Shown here one piece after another: positions 1 to 8,000 of a DNA stretch of 64,000 nt (position 1 is its first letter; every line of letters starts with the position of its first letter). Source of the DNA: Pontiella agarivorans (GTDB lineage Bacteria; Verrucomicrobiota; Kiritimatiellia; Kiritimatiellales; Pontiellaceae); contig NZ_JARVCO010000007.1 of NCBI RefSeq assembly GCF_034531395.1, forward strand, positions 310,001 through 374,000, written 5' to 3'. The position numbers and the translations under genes were made by a program. The notes under the pieces were generated by a model. The model had not been told where the DNA came from and ran no database searches. It was given only the letters and a program-made list of their open reading frames with translations.

Positions 1-1154
1 TGCGGCGCGGTGATGGTATCGCCCTCGGCCATCAGCACCAGGCGCTGTACCACATTTTCAAGTTCGCGGACGTTTCCCGGCCAGGCATAGGCCTCGAACT
101 GGTCGAGCACCCGGTCGTCGAACTTCGGAACAGGCCTGTTCTGCTCTTTGGCAAAGCGTGCGGCAAAATGGCGGATCAACAGCGGAATGTCGCCGCCGCG
201 TTCCCGCAGAGGCGGGATTTCAACCGGGATGACGTTGATGCGGTAAAAAAGGTCTTCGCGGAAATCGCCTTGTTCAACCAGGGTTTCCAGCGTCTTGTTG
301 GTGGCCGCAATCACCCGCACATCCACTTTGCGCGGTTCGCGGTCTCCGACCCGATAGACGACCTTATCCTGCAGCACGCGCAGCAGTGCTGCCTGCATGG
401 GCATCGTCAGCTCGGCGATTTCGTCGAGGAAAATACTGCCGCCTTCGGCGGCCTGAAAAAAACCGGTGCGCGATTCGACAGAGCCGGTGTAGGCCCCTTT
501 CCGTGCGCCGAAGAGTTCACTTTCAAGCAGTCCGTCGGGGATGCCGCCGCAGTTGACGGGAATGAAGGGGGCGGCTGCGCGGTTACTGCCGTAGTGCATG
601 GCGCGGGCCACCAGTTCTTTGCCGGTGCCGCTTTCGCCGAGGATGAGTACGGTGGCGGAGCTGTCGGCCGCTTTTTCGATGGAGCGGTAGACTGCTTTCA
701 TTTTTTTTGATTCACCCAGAATTCCCCATTGGGCGGGGGAGGGGGCGGTTTCGCTTTCAACGGTCCGGCGCAGGCGCAGACGCGCGATGGCCTGTTCAAC
801 GGACTCCAGCAATTCGGCATCGGTGAAGGGCTTGGCCAGATAGCTGTGGGCACCGGTCTGCATCGCTTCGACCGCGCCGGGCACGGAAGCATAGCCGGTG
901 ACCATGACGACTTCGGCATCAGCATAGTTTTCGCGCACGTGCCGGATCAGGTCGAGTCCGCTGGCTTTGGGCATACGCAGGTCGGTGATTACCAGATCTG
1001 CGGGTACGGCATTCAGCGCCCGTACTGCCTCGGCAACACCGGGCACGGTTTGGACGTTATAGCCCGCGGCGGAAAGGTTGCGATGTATGACTTCGAGCGT
1101 GTCGGGTGAATCGTCGACGACCAGAATGTGTTCGGATTTGTTAGTTTTGGCCAT
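1..1154 (-). CDS. Sigma-54-dependent response regulator, NtrC type (3' end outside window)
   Basis: This is the output half of a two-component system that activates sigma-54 promoters. It starts at the ATG at 1154 and runs off the left edge, so about 384 residues are visible and the C-terminal helix-turn-helix is missing. The receiver domain (about residues 8-120) has the acidic pair in VVDDS and the phospho-acceptor Asp58 in VITDLRMP. The AAA+ domain follows, with Walker A GESGTGKE and Walker B SIFLDEIAE. The sigma-54 contact loop reads GAYTGS instead of the usual GAFTGA. The start lies inside the end of the upstream kinase gene (14-bp overlap), so the pair is translationally coupled. The target genes cannot be told from the sequence. 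Confidence 0.93.
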   Translation of the reverse strand, partial: MAKTNKSEHILVVDDSPDTLEVIHRNLSAAGYNVQTVPGVAEAVRALNAVPADLVITDLRMPKASGLDLIRHVRENYADAEVVMVTGYASVPGAVEAMQTGAHSYLAKPFTDAELLESVEQAIARLRLRRTVESETAPSPAQWGILGESKKMKAVYRSIEKAADSSATVLILGESGTGKELVARAMHYGSNRAAAPFIPVNCGGIPDGLLESELFGARKGAYTGSVESRTGFFQAAEGGSIFLDEIAELTMPMQAALLRVLQDKVVYRVGDREPRKVDVRVIAATNKTLETLVEQGDFREDLFYRINVIPVEIPPLRERGGDIPLLIRHFAARFAKEQNRPVPKFDDRVLDQFEAYAWPGNVRELENVVQRLVLMAEGDTITAP

Positions 1155-2271
1155 GGGGTTCTCCGGGGGGGGGCGGGCGGCGCAGCGGCAGCCGGACGAC
1201 GGCCTGCGTACCGCGGCCGGGCGTACTTTCCAGCGCAATTGTTCCATTGTGGCCTGTTATGATTCCATGCACCACCGAGAGGCCGAGCCCGGTGCCTTCA
1301 TCTACGTCCTTCGTGGTGAAGAATGGATCAAAGATACGTGGAAGGAGTTCGGGCTCGATACCGTCACCGGTGTCGGCCACGGTAAGCCGAAGCCAGTGTC
1401 GGCCATCACGCGAGGTGCTGATGCGCAGGGTGCCGCCGTCGGGCATCGCCTGAATGGCGTTAACGATTAGATTGGTCACGACCTGACGGAGCTGTCCGGC
1501 GTCGGCCACGATTTCCGGGATGGTTTCATCAAAGACATATTCGTGTTGAATGTTCGAAGCCGCGCAGCGCGGTTTCCAAATGGATTCGCTTTCTTTGATC
1601 AGCCGGTTCAGATTGATTTCAACATCGCGCGGAGGGGTTTGGCGGGCGAATGTCATCAGATTGCGGATGATTCCGCGTGCGTGCAGCGTGGCGGCTTCGA
1701 TCTTTGCAATATCGCTTTGCGCCTGCTTCGGCAGACCGGGGGTTTTGGCCAGCAGCTGCGAAAAGCCGAGAATGCCGCCCAGCGGTTCGTTGAGTTCGTG
1801 GGCGACACCTGCAGCCAGCCGGCCAATCGTTGCGAGTCGGTCGGCATGGCGCAGTTTTGTGTGGAGGCGCTCCTGTTCCGCCGCCGTCTCACGGCGGTCG
1901 ATGATCAGCCCCACCTGCCGCACCACTTCGTCCAGCAGTGTTTTTTCCTCTTTAAGGAAGGGGATGTCGGAGGAGGGGTAGCCGATCTCAATCGAACCGC
2001 GGATTTTGCCGCGGACAACGAGCGGGACCGATAAGACGTGCCGGTATTCCGATTGCCTGCCGGTGCTGAATTCACAGCCATCCAGAATGATACGTGCGGC
2101 GGCACGGCCGGGATACTGCCAGGCGTCGGGCAAGGTTTCGGCAACGCCCTGAAGGATTTCCTCCAGTCCGGTTGCGGGATTACCGGAAAGCTGCGCAATG
2201 GCATAGAGGCAGCCGAGTTCTTTCACCCGTTCCTCTAACCTTCTTTCAATGTCCTTATGTTCCATGTTCAT
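1141..2271 (-). CDS. GAF-domain sensor histidine kinase
   Basis: This soluble-looking histidine kinase probably phosphorylates the NtrC-type regulator that overlaps its 3' end. The 376 residues have no membrane segment. Residues about 15-125 look like a GAF sensor. A short coiled segment leads to the HisKA domain with the phospho-acceptor His158 in GVAHELNEP, then the HATPase_c domain with the N box NLIVNAIQAM, G1 DTGDGI, F box PFFTTK and G2 GTGLGL. The C-terminus is proline-rich, just before the overlap. A second in-frame ATG lies two codons downstream, so the start is uncertain by two residues. The signal sensed is unknown. NtrB-like kinases of this build are usually cytoplasmic. Confidence 0.93.
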   Translation of the reverse strand: MNMEHKDIERRLEERVKELGCLYAIAQLSGNPATGLEEILQGVAETLPDAWQYPGRAAARIILDGCEFSTGRQSEYRHVLSVPLVVRGKIRGSIEIGYPSSDIPFLKEEKTLLDEVVRQVGLIIDRRETAAEQERLHTKLRHADRLATIGRLAAGVAHELNEPLGGILGFSQLLAKTPGLPKQAQSDIAKIEAATLHARGIIRNLMTFARQTPPRDVEINLNRLIKESESIWKPRCAASNIQHEYVFDETIPEIVADAGQLRQVVTNLIVNAIQAMPDGGTLRISTSRDGRHWLRLTVADTGDGIEPELLPRIFDPFFTTKDVDEGTGLGLSVVHGIITGHNGTIALESTPGRGTQAVVRLPLRRPPPPGEPHGQN

Positions 2272-2337
2272 TCATCCACCCTGTGGTCAGCGAAAATTAA
2301 CACACCCGAATCGTTTGTCCATTGAACGTTGTGTTCT

Positions 2338-2901
2338 CTATTTGCCTGGCCGCACCGGCCCTTGCCGGCGCACGGCCGGAACAGGGTGAATACCTTCACT
2401 GGTTTGGCGAACGTCTTCAATGGTGTAGAAAACCTTGCGGTGATAATTTTTTATCACCCGCAGCACGGCGGCCAGTTTTTTGCGCCGCACGACGGAGAAC
2501 AGGATGGACACCCGGCCATTCGCGCCCTCTGCATCGACGGTTGTAATTCCGAAGCCATCAGCGCGCAGCTGTTTAGCCAGTTGAGCCGGCTCGCCGTTGG
2601 GAATAATGCGCACCACTACATAGCCCAGTGCAAGGCGGCGTTCGATGAACATGCCGAAATAGGCCCCGGCCGCATAGCCGGAAGGATAGGCCATAAAACA
2701 GATCCAGTTATCGAGGTTCGACATAATCTGTGATACCGCCAGCAGCCAGACCAGAATTTCGAAAAAGCCGGTTAACGGTCCCAGCCATTGGTGTCCGCGC
2801 GAAATGAAGATGACCCGCAGCGTGCCCAGTCCCACGTCCACCGTTCGTGCTGTAAAAATAAAAAGAGGCAGCAGCCACCATGCTTCCTTAAAAGCATCCA
2901 T
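2338..2901 (-). CDS. UPF0316 / DUF2179 family membrane protein
   Basis: This 187-residue inner-membrane protein matches the UPF0316 family. The N-terminal half has three hydrophobic segments (about residues 10-30, 38-60 and 66-85) and the typical TARTVDVGLGTLRVI stretch. The C-terminal half (about 95-170) is the soluble DUF2179 domain, with VSILFSVVRRKKL and KVFYTIEDV. The biochemical function of the family is not established. It is a single-gene unit lying between the kinase pair and a ribosome-hibernation gene, on the same strand as both. The proline- and arginine-rich tail after residue 170 is probably disordered. Confidence 0.85.
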   Translation of the reverse strand: MDAFKEAWWLLPLFIFTARTVDVGLGTLRVIFISRGHQWLGPLTGFFEILVWLLAVSQIMSNLDNWICFMAYPSGYAAGAYFGMFIERRLALGYVVVRIIPNGEPAQLAKQLRADGFGITTVDAEGANGRVSILFSVVRRKKLAAVLRVIKNYHRKVFYTIEDVRQTSEGIHPVPAVRRQGPVRPGK

Positions 2902-2953
2902 TTGATTTATCCATAAAAAATGGATCCTTTTGATTCATGCTTCAACGTTAAGT

Positions 2954-3022
2954 TTCCTCCCCGTCGGGACGGGGAGGAACGTTTGCCGGAGAAACTTCAT
3001 GCTTTGCCTGATGAAGTTTTAA
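2954..3022 (-). terminator. Two hairpins downstream of the hibernation-factor gene
   Basis: Positions 2954-2979 form a near-perfect stem (TTCCTCCCCGTC paired with GACGGGGAGGAA). Positions about 2990-3018 form a second stem (AAACTTCAT paired with ATGAAGTTT). Both lie just after the stop of the minus-strand gene at 3046 and before UPF0316. Neither has a long U tract on the minus strand, so this is a probable but atypical terminator. Confidence 0.4.
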
Positions 3023-3045
3023 TTCCGCGTGTTTCAGGTTTCGAT

Positions 3046-3447
3046 TTATCGGGCCTGGGCCGTGCGCCGGGCGAGACGGTGCCCATGGCGTTTGACGAGC
3101 TGACGTTCGATTCGCTCGAAACAATCGGCCAGCGCATGATAGACCCCGTCGTGCGCCCCCAGTGTTTCCCGGCTTCGCGCCACATAGAGCGGCTCGCCCG
3201 GAACCGATAACCGGATTTTCACTTCGAAGGCACCCTTGCCTTCATGGTGACGGGTTTTGGTGACCACCACGGTGACGTGCGCATTCGACAGGGCGTATTT
3301 ATCAAGTTTTTCCATCAATTGGTCCACGACAGTGAGCATGTGTTGTGATCCGTGCATATGCCGGAACCGAACCGTCACGGGAATACCTGTACAGGACGGA
3401 TGATTGAAGTAAGAAGCGGTGGACTGGACTGGCTTGATTGTGTGCAT
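3046..3447 (-). CDS. Ribosome hibernation promoting factor / RaiA family protein
   Basis: This 133-residue protein resembles the HPF/RaiA (sigma-54 modulation) family, whose members bind the 30S decoding region in resting or stressed cells. The visible fold pattern is an N-terminal beta strand (VTVRFRHMHGSQHM), a helix (QLMEKLDKYALS), strands around VTVVVTKTRHHEGKG and VKIRLSVPGEPLYV, and a second amphipathic helix (VYHALADCFERIERQL) with a basic tail. The start at 3447 has a good ribosome binding site (AAGGAG, 8 nt upstream). The family call rests on this pattern and is not certain. Confidence 0.7.
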   Translation of the reverse strand: MHTIKPVQSTASYFNHPSCTGIPVTVRFRHMHGSQHMLTVVDQLMEKLDKYALSNAHVTVVVTKTRHHEGKGAFEVKIRLSVPGEPLYVARSRETLGAHDGVYHALADCFERIERQLVKRHGHRLARRTAQAR

Positions 3448-3556
3448 GACATCAACTCCTTTTCTAAGGGTTACTCTGAGATTTCAACGGCGGGGAAGAT
3501 CCCCGCCTTTAGAGCCCGTTCAGCACGTGATGTGCTGTCTTAGCTTGAAACGGCTC

Positions 3557-3592
3557 TGTCCCTCCCTCCGCATGGTTGCGGAAGGAGGGACA
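3557..3592 (-). terminator. Strong hairpin after the small basic-protein gene
   Basis: A 16-bp stem with one mismatch (TGTCCCTCC... paired with ...GGAGGGACA) and a 4-nt loop lies 10 bp after the stop of the gene at 3602-3712 on the minus strand. There is no clear U tract. A smaller GGCGGGG/CCCCGCC hairpin follows at 3489-3507. Confidence 0.5.
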
Positions 3593-3601
3593 TCGCGCCC
3601 G

Positions 3602-3712
3602 TTAACGGGCGACCGCCTTCCCGGCGACAATTCCGTTTTTCTCCCGTTCGAGCCGTTTCTTTTCCTTGAGCGTCAGCTTCGGCGTTTTACGCCCCTGCTT
3701 CTTTTTGGACAT
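3602..3712 (-). CDS. Small basic protein (36 aa)
   Basis: The reading frame is open further upstream, but the ribosome binding site decides the start: GGAG lies 6 nt before the ATG at 3712. This gives a 36-residue peptide beginning MSKKKQGRKTPKLTLKEKKR. It is rich in Lys and Arg and has no hydrophobic segment, so a nucleic-acid-binding or ribosome-associated role is plausible but only inferred. It lies directly upstream of the hibernation-factor gene on the same strand and is followed by a strong hairpin. Similar tiny Lys-rich proteins are common and usually uncharacterised. Confidence 0.6.
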   Translation of the reverse strand: MSKKKQGRKTPKLTLKEKKRLEREKNGIVAGKAVAR

Positions 3713-3826
3713 AGTCATCTCCTTTCGTGTTATTGATGCTATCCAAATGATGACCGCCCCTAATGCAACAAGTGTGCCGGTGGATGCGGGTCGCAACAGA
3801 GAGGATATCCGTGTGAACGTATGCAT

Positions 3827-4485
3827 GCCGCAAAGCCCGATGAACAGGCCGGTAATGAATCCGGCCGCTCAAAAAAGTGGGTAAGTCTCCGCGCCGTGGA
3901 AGCGACTGGATGCGGTGAGATGCGGGAACAATTTCCACGGCGGGGAAATTTTACCCGCCTCGAATAGCCGGCTTCGTCCCTTAAAAACGAAACTTACCGC
4001 GTCGGAAGCATCCCGCTAAAAATCTTGCTGAGCAAACGAACCGTGACGAAAATGTATGTATCTTCAAGATGTGTTGTACGCCATAGAAGGCTCGGATTTG
4101 GAGGCCGTCATTGCCGCCTGGACAGTGACAGTCTGCCCCTGCAACAGCAATTCACGGCGGGCAGCTATGTTTGGACGACGTCATCGAAGCCGTGAACCTC
4201 AGTGTGAAATAATATCCCCATTCCATCGATGTCAAAGCGGAGGTTTTATATCCCTTGCGCGCTGGGCTGTGCCTGCAGTGGTGTACCCTTCTGCCTCCGC
4301 ATGGCCTGATCGGGCCTCTAAACGGGGGAGATGCGTTCCATTGGTTGGAAGCGCACCCCCCGGAGAAGCTCTCCGTCTGCTCACATGTCTCGGAGATTTC
4401 TCCGAAGCGCGAGGATCTGCTCGCCATCCGCCGCAGTCGAGGTACAATGCAGGAAGTGGCAAGTTGATGAGAAAGGATTGTTCGC
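3827..4485. other. Intergenic region without a convincing gene
   Basis: Reading frames here are short or are shadows of the YdbH-like gene. One copy of the TTCCA-N5-TGGAA palindrome lies at 4336-4350. I see no RNA gene. A GGCGGGG-type inverted sequence near 3938-3960 repeats the motif seen at 3489. Confidence 0.5.
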
Positions 4486-7086
4486 TTGGCGATGAAACGA
4501 CGGATGAAAATACTGCGGGGCGTGCTGGTGGTGGCGGTCTTGGCGGGAATCATACTGTTTCTGCAGGTGGTGGCGCTGCCCGAACTGCTACATCGTTTAA
4601 TAGAGTCTGGACTGAGCGATGCCGGGTTGCCGGAAGCGACGCTGGAGGTGCGAAGTTGCTCCTGGCGTGGCGCCGATCTCATGAATGTGTGTCTTGATGG
4701 AGAACGCTGTAATTTTATCGGTGCTGTGGCTGTTGAATATTCGCCGCGTTCGCTGATGCAAAGGCGTCTGAAGCGAGTGCAGATTATCGGCGGCCAGATC
4801 TTGATGCGTGCGCGGAACGGCCGTCTTGAACCGGTGAATCTGCCGAAACCGAACCCCGGAGGCGGTGGCGGGAAGGCTGCCCCCTTCGATTGCATCGAAT
4901 GGACTTCCTGCATGGCGGTGATGGAATGGAAGGACCAGCGCATCGGCATTCCTTTCAGCGGTTCGATCCGCACTGGCCGCGACCGGTTGAGGGGACACCT
5001 TGACCTGGCTCTTCAGGGGGTTCCGTTGCGGGTGGAGCTGACGAAGAGGGGGGCCGGGGAGGCTTTCTCCTGTGCCGTTTCCGGGCAGACTGCTGATCGG
5101 AGTGGCGCGCCGGCCGCGCATGATTTTCAGTGCGACATCGCAGGAACGGCCGAAGGATATATCTTCGAGGGACGTGCGAAGGGACCGCGTTGGAAGCTGA
5201 ATCGGTTTGCCGGCTGCTATTCGACCGAATCGGCGGACGCTCCCACGACCATGGTGGAGTGGGAGCTGGAAGGTCACGCCCCGGATTGGCTGTTAAAACA
5301 GCTGGCGGACCGCGGCTATGATCTCTCGAAACTCGGCGCAACGCGGATCAGCGGGCAACTTCGGACGGTGCCGGCGAAGCCGTCCGGCCGTCGACTGCCT
5401 GATTTTGAAATTCCAGATCTGCAGGTGGTGGTGGAGCCTGGGCGGTTGGCGATCCGGAAGCCAAACGTCTCGCTGCGCGGGCTCTCTGGTGACGTGAGGC
5501 TGCGCGGGCGTTGTGAGAATGGGCTGATCCGCCTTTCCGCGTTGCCGGACAGCCGGATGGAATTTGATGCTGCCGACTTCGGAGCGGTTACCATCGAAAA
5601 AAGTGTCCTGGACCCGATGGCCGATGACCCGTGCGTATTCGAATGCCAGATTGATGAAGGCGGGGCTCCGGTCCGGCTGCATCTGGCGGCCACGAGCGAG
5701 GACATGACTGTTGTTTCGGAAAAGGCCCGCCTTTCGGCTGCGTTGAAAAACGCCCGGATTTCACTTGAAGCGAGGTCGGGTGTGAACCCGGTTGCGAGCG
5801 GTATGATATCCGCTGGTGGGGTGACGTGTCATTTGGGGTCATCCCGGCTAATGTGGGCGCTGAAAGACGCGGTATGGAAGATGGATCGGAGTACGGGCGG
5901 CCTGATTGATTCGACGCTGGCCTTGAATCACGTCGCGCTGTTGCTGGATGAGTCGAAAGAACTTTTCGTGCTGGCGGGGGACATGCTGAAACCCGTATCC
6001 GCCCTCTATAATCCCGCTCGGCACGAGGGCCGGATCCGATTGGAATGGCCTCTGCAACCGGACGCGATACTGTACGCCAATGGACAGATCAATTTCCGGG
6101 AAAAACGGCCGAACGGTTTTCTTTCGGTTTCGTGCGACGGGTTTCTGGTGGATGAGGAACAGACCGCGATCCGACAGCTGACCGATGCCACCGGACTGGT
6201 CGTGAAGGGCGGCTTTTCCGTGGCGGGGAATGTGCGCCTGCGGGAAGGCCGCATTGTCCCGTGGATCACCTTGGCCGCCACCGATGCAATGCTTGCGAGC
6301 GCGCGCTATCGGGCCATCGCGGAAGGCATCGATGGTGCTATGACCTTTACGGGGTTCGGTCCGATGTCCACCCCGGGCAATCAGCAGTTCCGTATCCGGC
6401 GGTTGACGCTGGGAAATCTGCCGCTGCGTGACGGTTTGCTGGCGGTGCGCCTTGAACGCGACCCGAGGGCGATTCTTGTGGAGCGTGCGGAATGGGGCTG
6501 TATGGGCGGTCGCATATATAGCCGGGCCATGCGAATCGATCCCGACCATCCCCGGATCGACGCCCGGTTTTTTGCAAACGGGGTGGAAATGAGAGAACTC
6601 TTCAACTTGGCCTTTGGCGAGGGCGGCTCGGGCAGTGGTGCGCTCTACGGCATGATTCCCGTCAGCCTTTCCCGGTCCAATCCGACCGATTTCTCTATCG
6701 GGGAGGGATTTCTTCATTCGACCACCGGAACTGGCACTTGGACGCTGGCGGAGGGAGACCACGCCAATCTGATCCAGAAAGCCCTTGAACAGCAGCTGGG
6801 AAGCCTGCTTCAGCAGACGGTCGAAGTGGATGTTCGGGATCGGATTTTCAAAGGCTTCCGAAATTTCGAATACAGCATGTTCAAAATTGATTTCGTGCGG
6901 CGAAGCGATGGACTGCTCGGCCGGGTCACCACGCGGGGGCACAGTCGGAATCAAAAGATTCCGGTCGAGTTCGAAGAGATCGTTTTAGACTTTCCCGGGC
7001 TCGATGACAACCTACGCAAAACCATGCTCATCAAGACCGCATTGGGTCAGGGCATCCGTCAGGTGGGAGCATCGGCCGAACCCTGA
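4486..7086 (+). CDS. YdbH-like intermembrane (AsmA-superfamily-type) protein
   Basis: This 866-residue protein has one N-terminal membrane anchor (about residues 10-30) followed by a very long beta-rich periplasmic region. The C-terminal part (about 700-860) looks like the YdbH family 'dicarboxylate transport' domain, with IGEGFLHSTTGTGTWTLAEG and the RDRIFKGFRNFEYS region. In E. coli YdbH works with the lipoprotein YnbE and with YdbL in a bridge between inner and outer membrane that is linked to phospholipid transport. Support comes from the next gene, whose N-terminus resembles YnbE. The start is TTG at 4486 (AAAGGA about 10 nt upstream) or ATG at 4492. I see no YdbL gene nearby. Confidence 0.82.
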   Translation: MAMKRRMKILRGVLVVAVLAGIILFLQVVALPELLHRLIESGLSDAGLPEATLEVRSCSWRGADLMNVCLDGERCNFIGAVAVEYSPRSLMQRRLKRVQIIGGQILMRARNGRLEPVNLPKPNPGGGGGKAAPFDCIEWTSCMAVMEWKDQRIGIPFSGSIRTGRDRLRGHLDLALQGVPLRVELTKRGAGEAFSCAVSGQTADRSGAPAAHDFQCDIAGTAEGYIFEGRAKGPRWKLNRFAGCYSTESADAPTTMVEWELEGHAPDWLLKQLADRGYDLSKLGATRISGQLRTVPAKPSGRRLPDFEIPDLQVVVEPGRLAIRKPNVSLRGLSGDVRLRGRCENGLIRLSALPDSRMEFDAADFGAVTIEKSVLDPMADDPCVFECQIDEGGAPVRLHLAATSEDMTVVSEKARLSAALKNARISLEARSGVNPVASGMISAGGVTCHLGSSRLMWALKDAVWKMDRSTGGLIDSTLALNHVALLLDESKELFVLAGDMLKPVSALYNPARHEGRIRLEWPLQPDAILYANGQINFREKRPNGFLSVSCDGFLVDEEQTAIRQLTDATGLVVKGGFSVAGNVRLREGRIVPWITLAATDAMLASARYRAIAEGIDGAMTFTGFGPMSTPGNQQFRIRRLTLGNLPLRDGLLAVRLERDPRAILVERAEWGCMGGRIYSRAMRIDPDHPRIDARFFANGVEMRELFNLAFGEGGSGSGALYGMIPVSLSRSNPTDFSIGEGFLHSTTGTGTWTLAEGDHANLIQKALEQQLGSLLQQTVEVDVRDRIFKGFRNFEYSMFKIDFVRRSDGLLGRVTTRGHSRNQKIPVEFEEIVLDFPGLDDNLRKTMLIKTALGQGIRQVGASAEP

Positions 7087-7179
7087 TACACGAGGATGAT
7101 ATCGAGTGCGGTAATTCGTTATATCGCGATTGAATCGTCAGCGAGGCGGTGCTAGCTTGGGAATGAAATGAGGTGCGTC

Positions 7180-7815
7180 ATGAAATTTGGATTGTTTATC
7201 GTTCTGACCGTCGCTCTATTGTCACTCACGGGCTGTTTCAACATGAAGATGCAGCCGATCAAGGTGGAGCCCGTTCACATGACGCTGGATATCAACGTCA
7301 AACTCGAACAGCAGGAGATCGAGGACGCGGCGGCGGAAATCTCGCCAGTGATCGGAAAAACAGCCCCCGACTTCACGCTGCCGGACCAAAACCAGCGTCC
7401 AGTGACTCTCCGCCAGTTTCGGGGAAAATGGGTGGTGCTCTATTTCTACCCGAAGGACGGAACTACTGGGTGTACCCTGGAAGCCAAGGATTTTACGGCC
7501 CTGCTGCCCCGCTTTCATGAAATGAATGCTGAGGTGCTGGGAGTCAGCGAGGATTCATCTCAGTCGCATTGCGACTTTATCGCCCAGCACGAACTCAAAC
7601 TGTTGCTGTTGAGCGATCCGGACCACACAGTGATGGAACAGTACGGCGCGTGGGTGGTCAGTTCATTCGGAAGCTTGAGCTACGGCCGGATCATCCGTAC
7701 CACGATGATCATCGACCCGGCGGGCGTCATTCGCCACTACATGCCGGAAGTCATGCCGCAGGGGCATGCCGATCGTGTCCTCGGAAAGCTGGCGGCCTTA
7801 CAGACCTTCCAGTAG
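7180..7815 (+). CDS. Lipoprotein: YnbE-like segment fused to a Bcp-type peroxiredoxin
   Basis: The start at 7180 (second ATG, GAGGTG 4 nt upstream) gives a lipoprotein signal with lipobox LTGC. The Cys is residue 19 from this start. The next 40 residues, including EPVHMTLDINVKLEQQE, resemble the small lipoprotein YnbE, the partner of YdbH in E. coli. From about residue 56 on, the protein is a Bcp/AhpC-TSA peroxiredoxin: GKTAPDFTLPD, VVLYFYPKDG, and the peroxidatic Cys in GTTGCTLEA (residue 98). The usual resolving Cys five residues later is Lys. The next Cys is in SHCDF, 33 residues on. The gene follows the YdbH-like gene by 93 bp on the same strand. The fusion is one uninterrupted frame, and its role is inferred. 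Confidence 0.85.
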   Translation: MKFGLFIVLTVALLSLTGCFNMKMQPIKVEPVHMTLDINVKLEQQEIEDAAAEISPVIGKTAPDFTLPDQNQRPVTLRQFRGKWVVLYFYPKDGTTGCTLEAKDFTALLPRFHEMNAEVLGVSEDSSQSHCDFIAQHELKLLLLSDPDHTVMEQYGAWVVSSFGSLSYGRIIRTTMIIDPAGVIRHYMPEVMPQGHADRVLGKLAALQTFQ

Positions 7816-8000
7816 GCGGTTGCGGACCATCGCCGAGGGGAGCGCCATGCGGGGGAAACTCTCCTCATTCGCGAAGCGCGTTCCGCGCAACATCACGTCG
7901 AGCGCAAGACTGATAATCGTAAAAAAGAGGGATGCCCCTTCCCATCAACCTTTTAGCGCGGTATTGTATCCGCGGTTCAACAGCGGGACGAGGAGGGGTC

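Noticed and set aside
4152-4973. 273-codon minus-strand frame opposite the start of the YdbH-like gene
   Set aside because: Composition is that of an antisense shadow (rich in Arg, Ser and Pro), it has no binding site, and the plus strand carries a recognisable protein.
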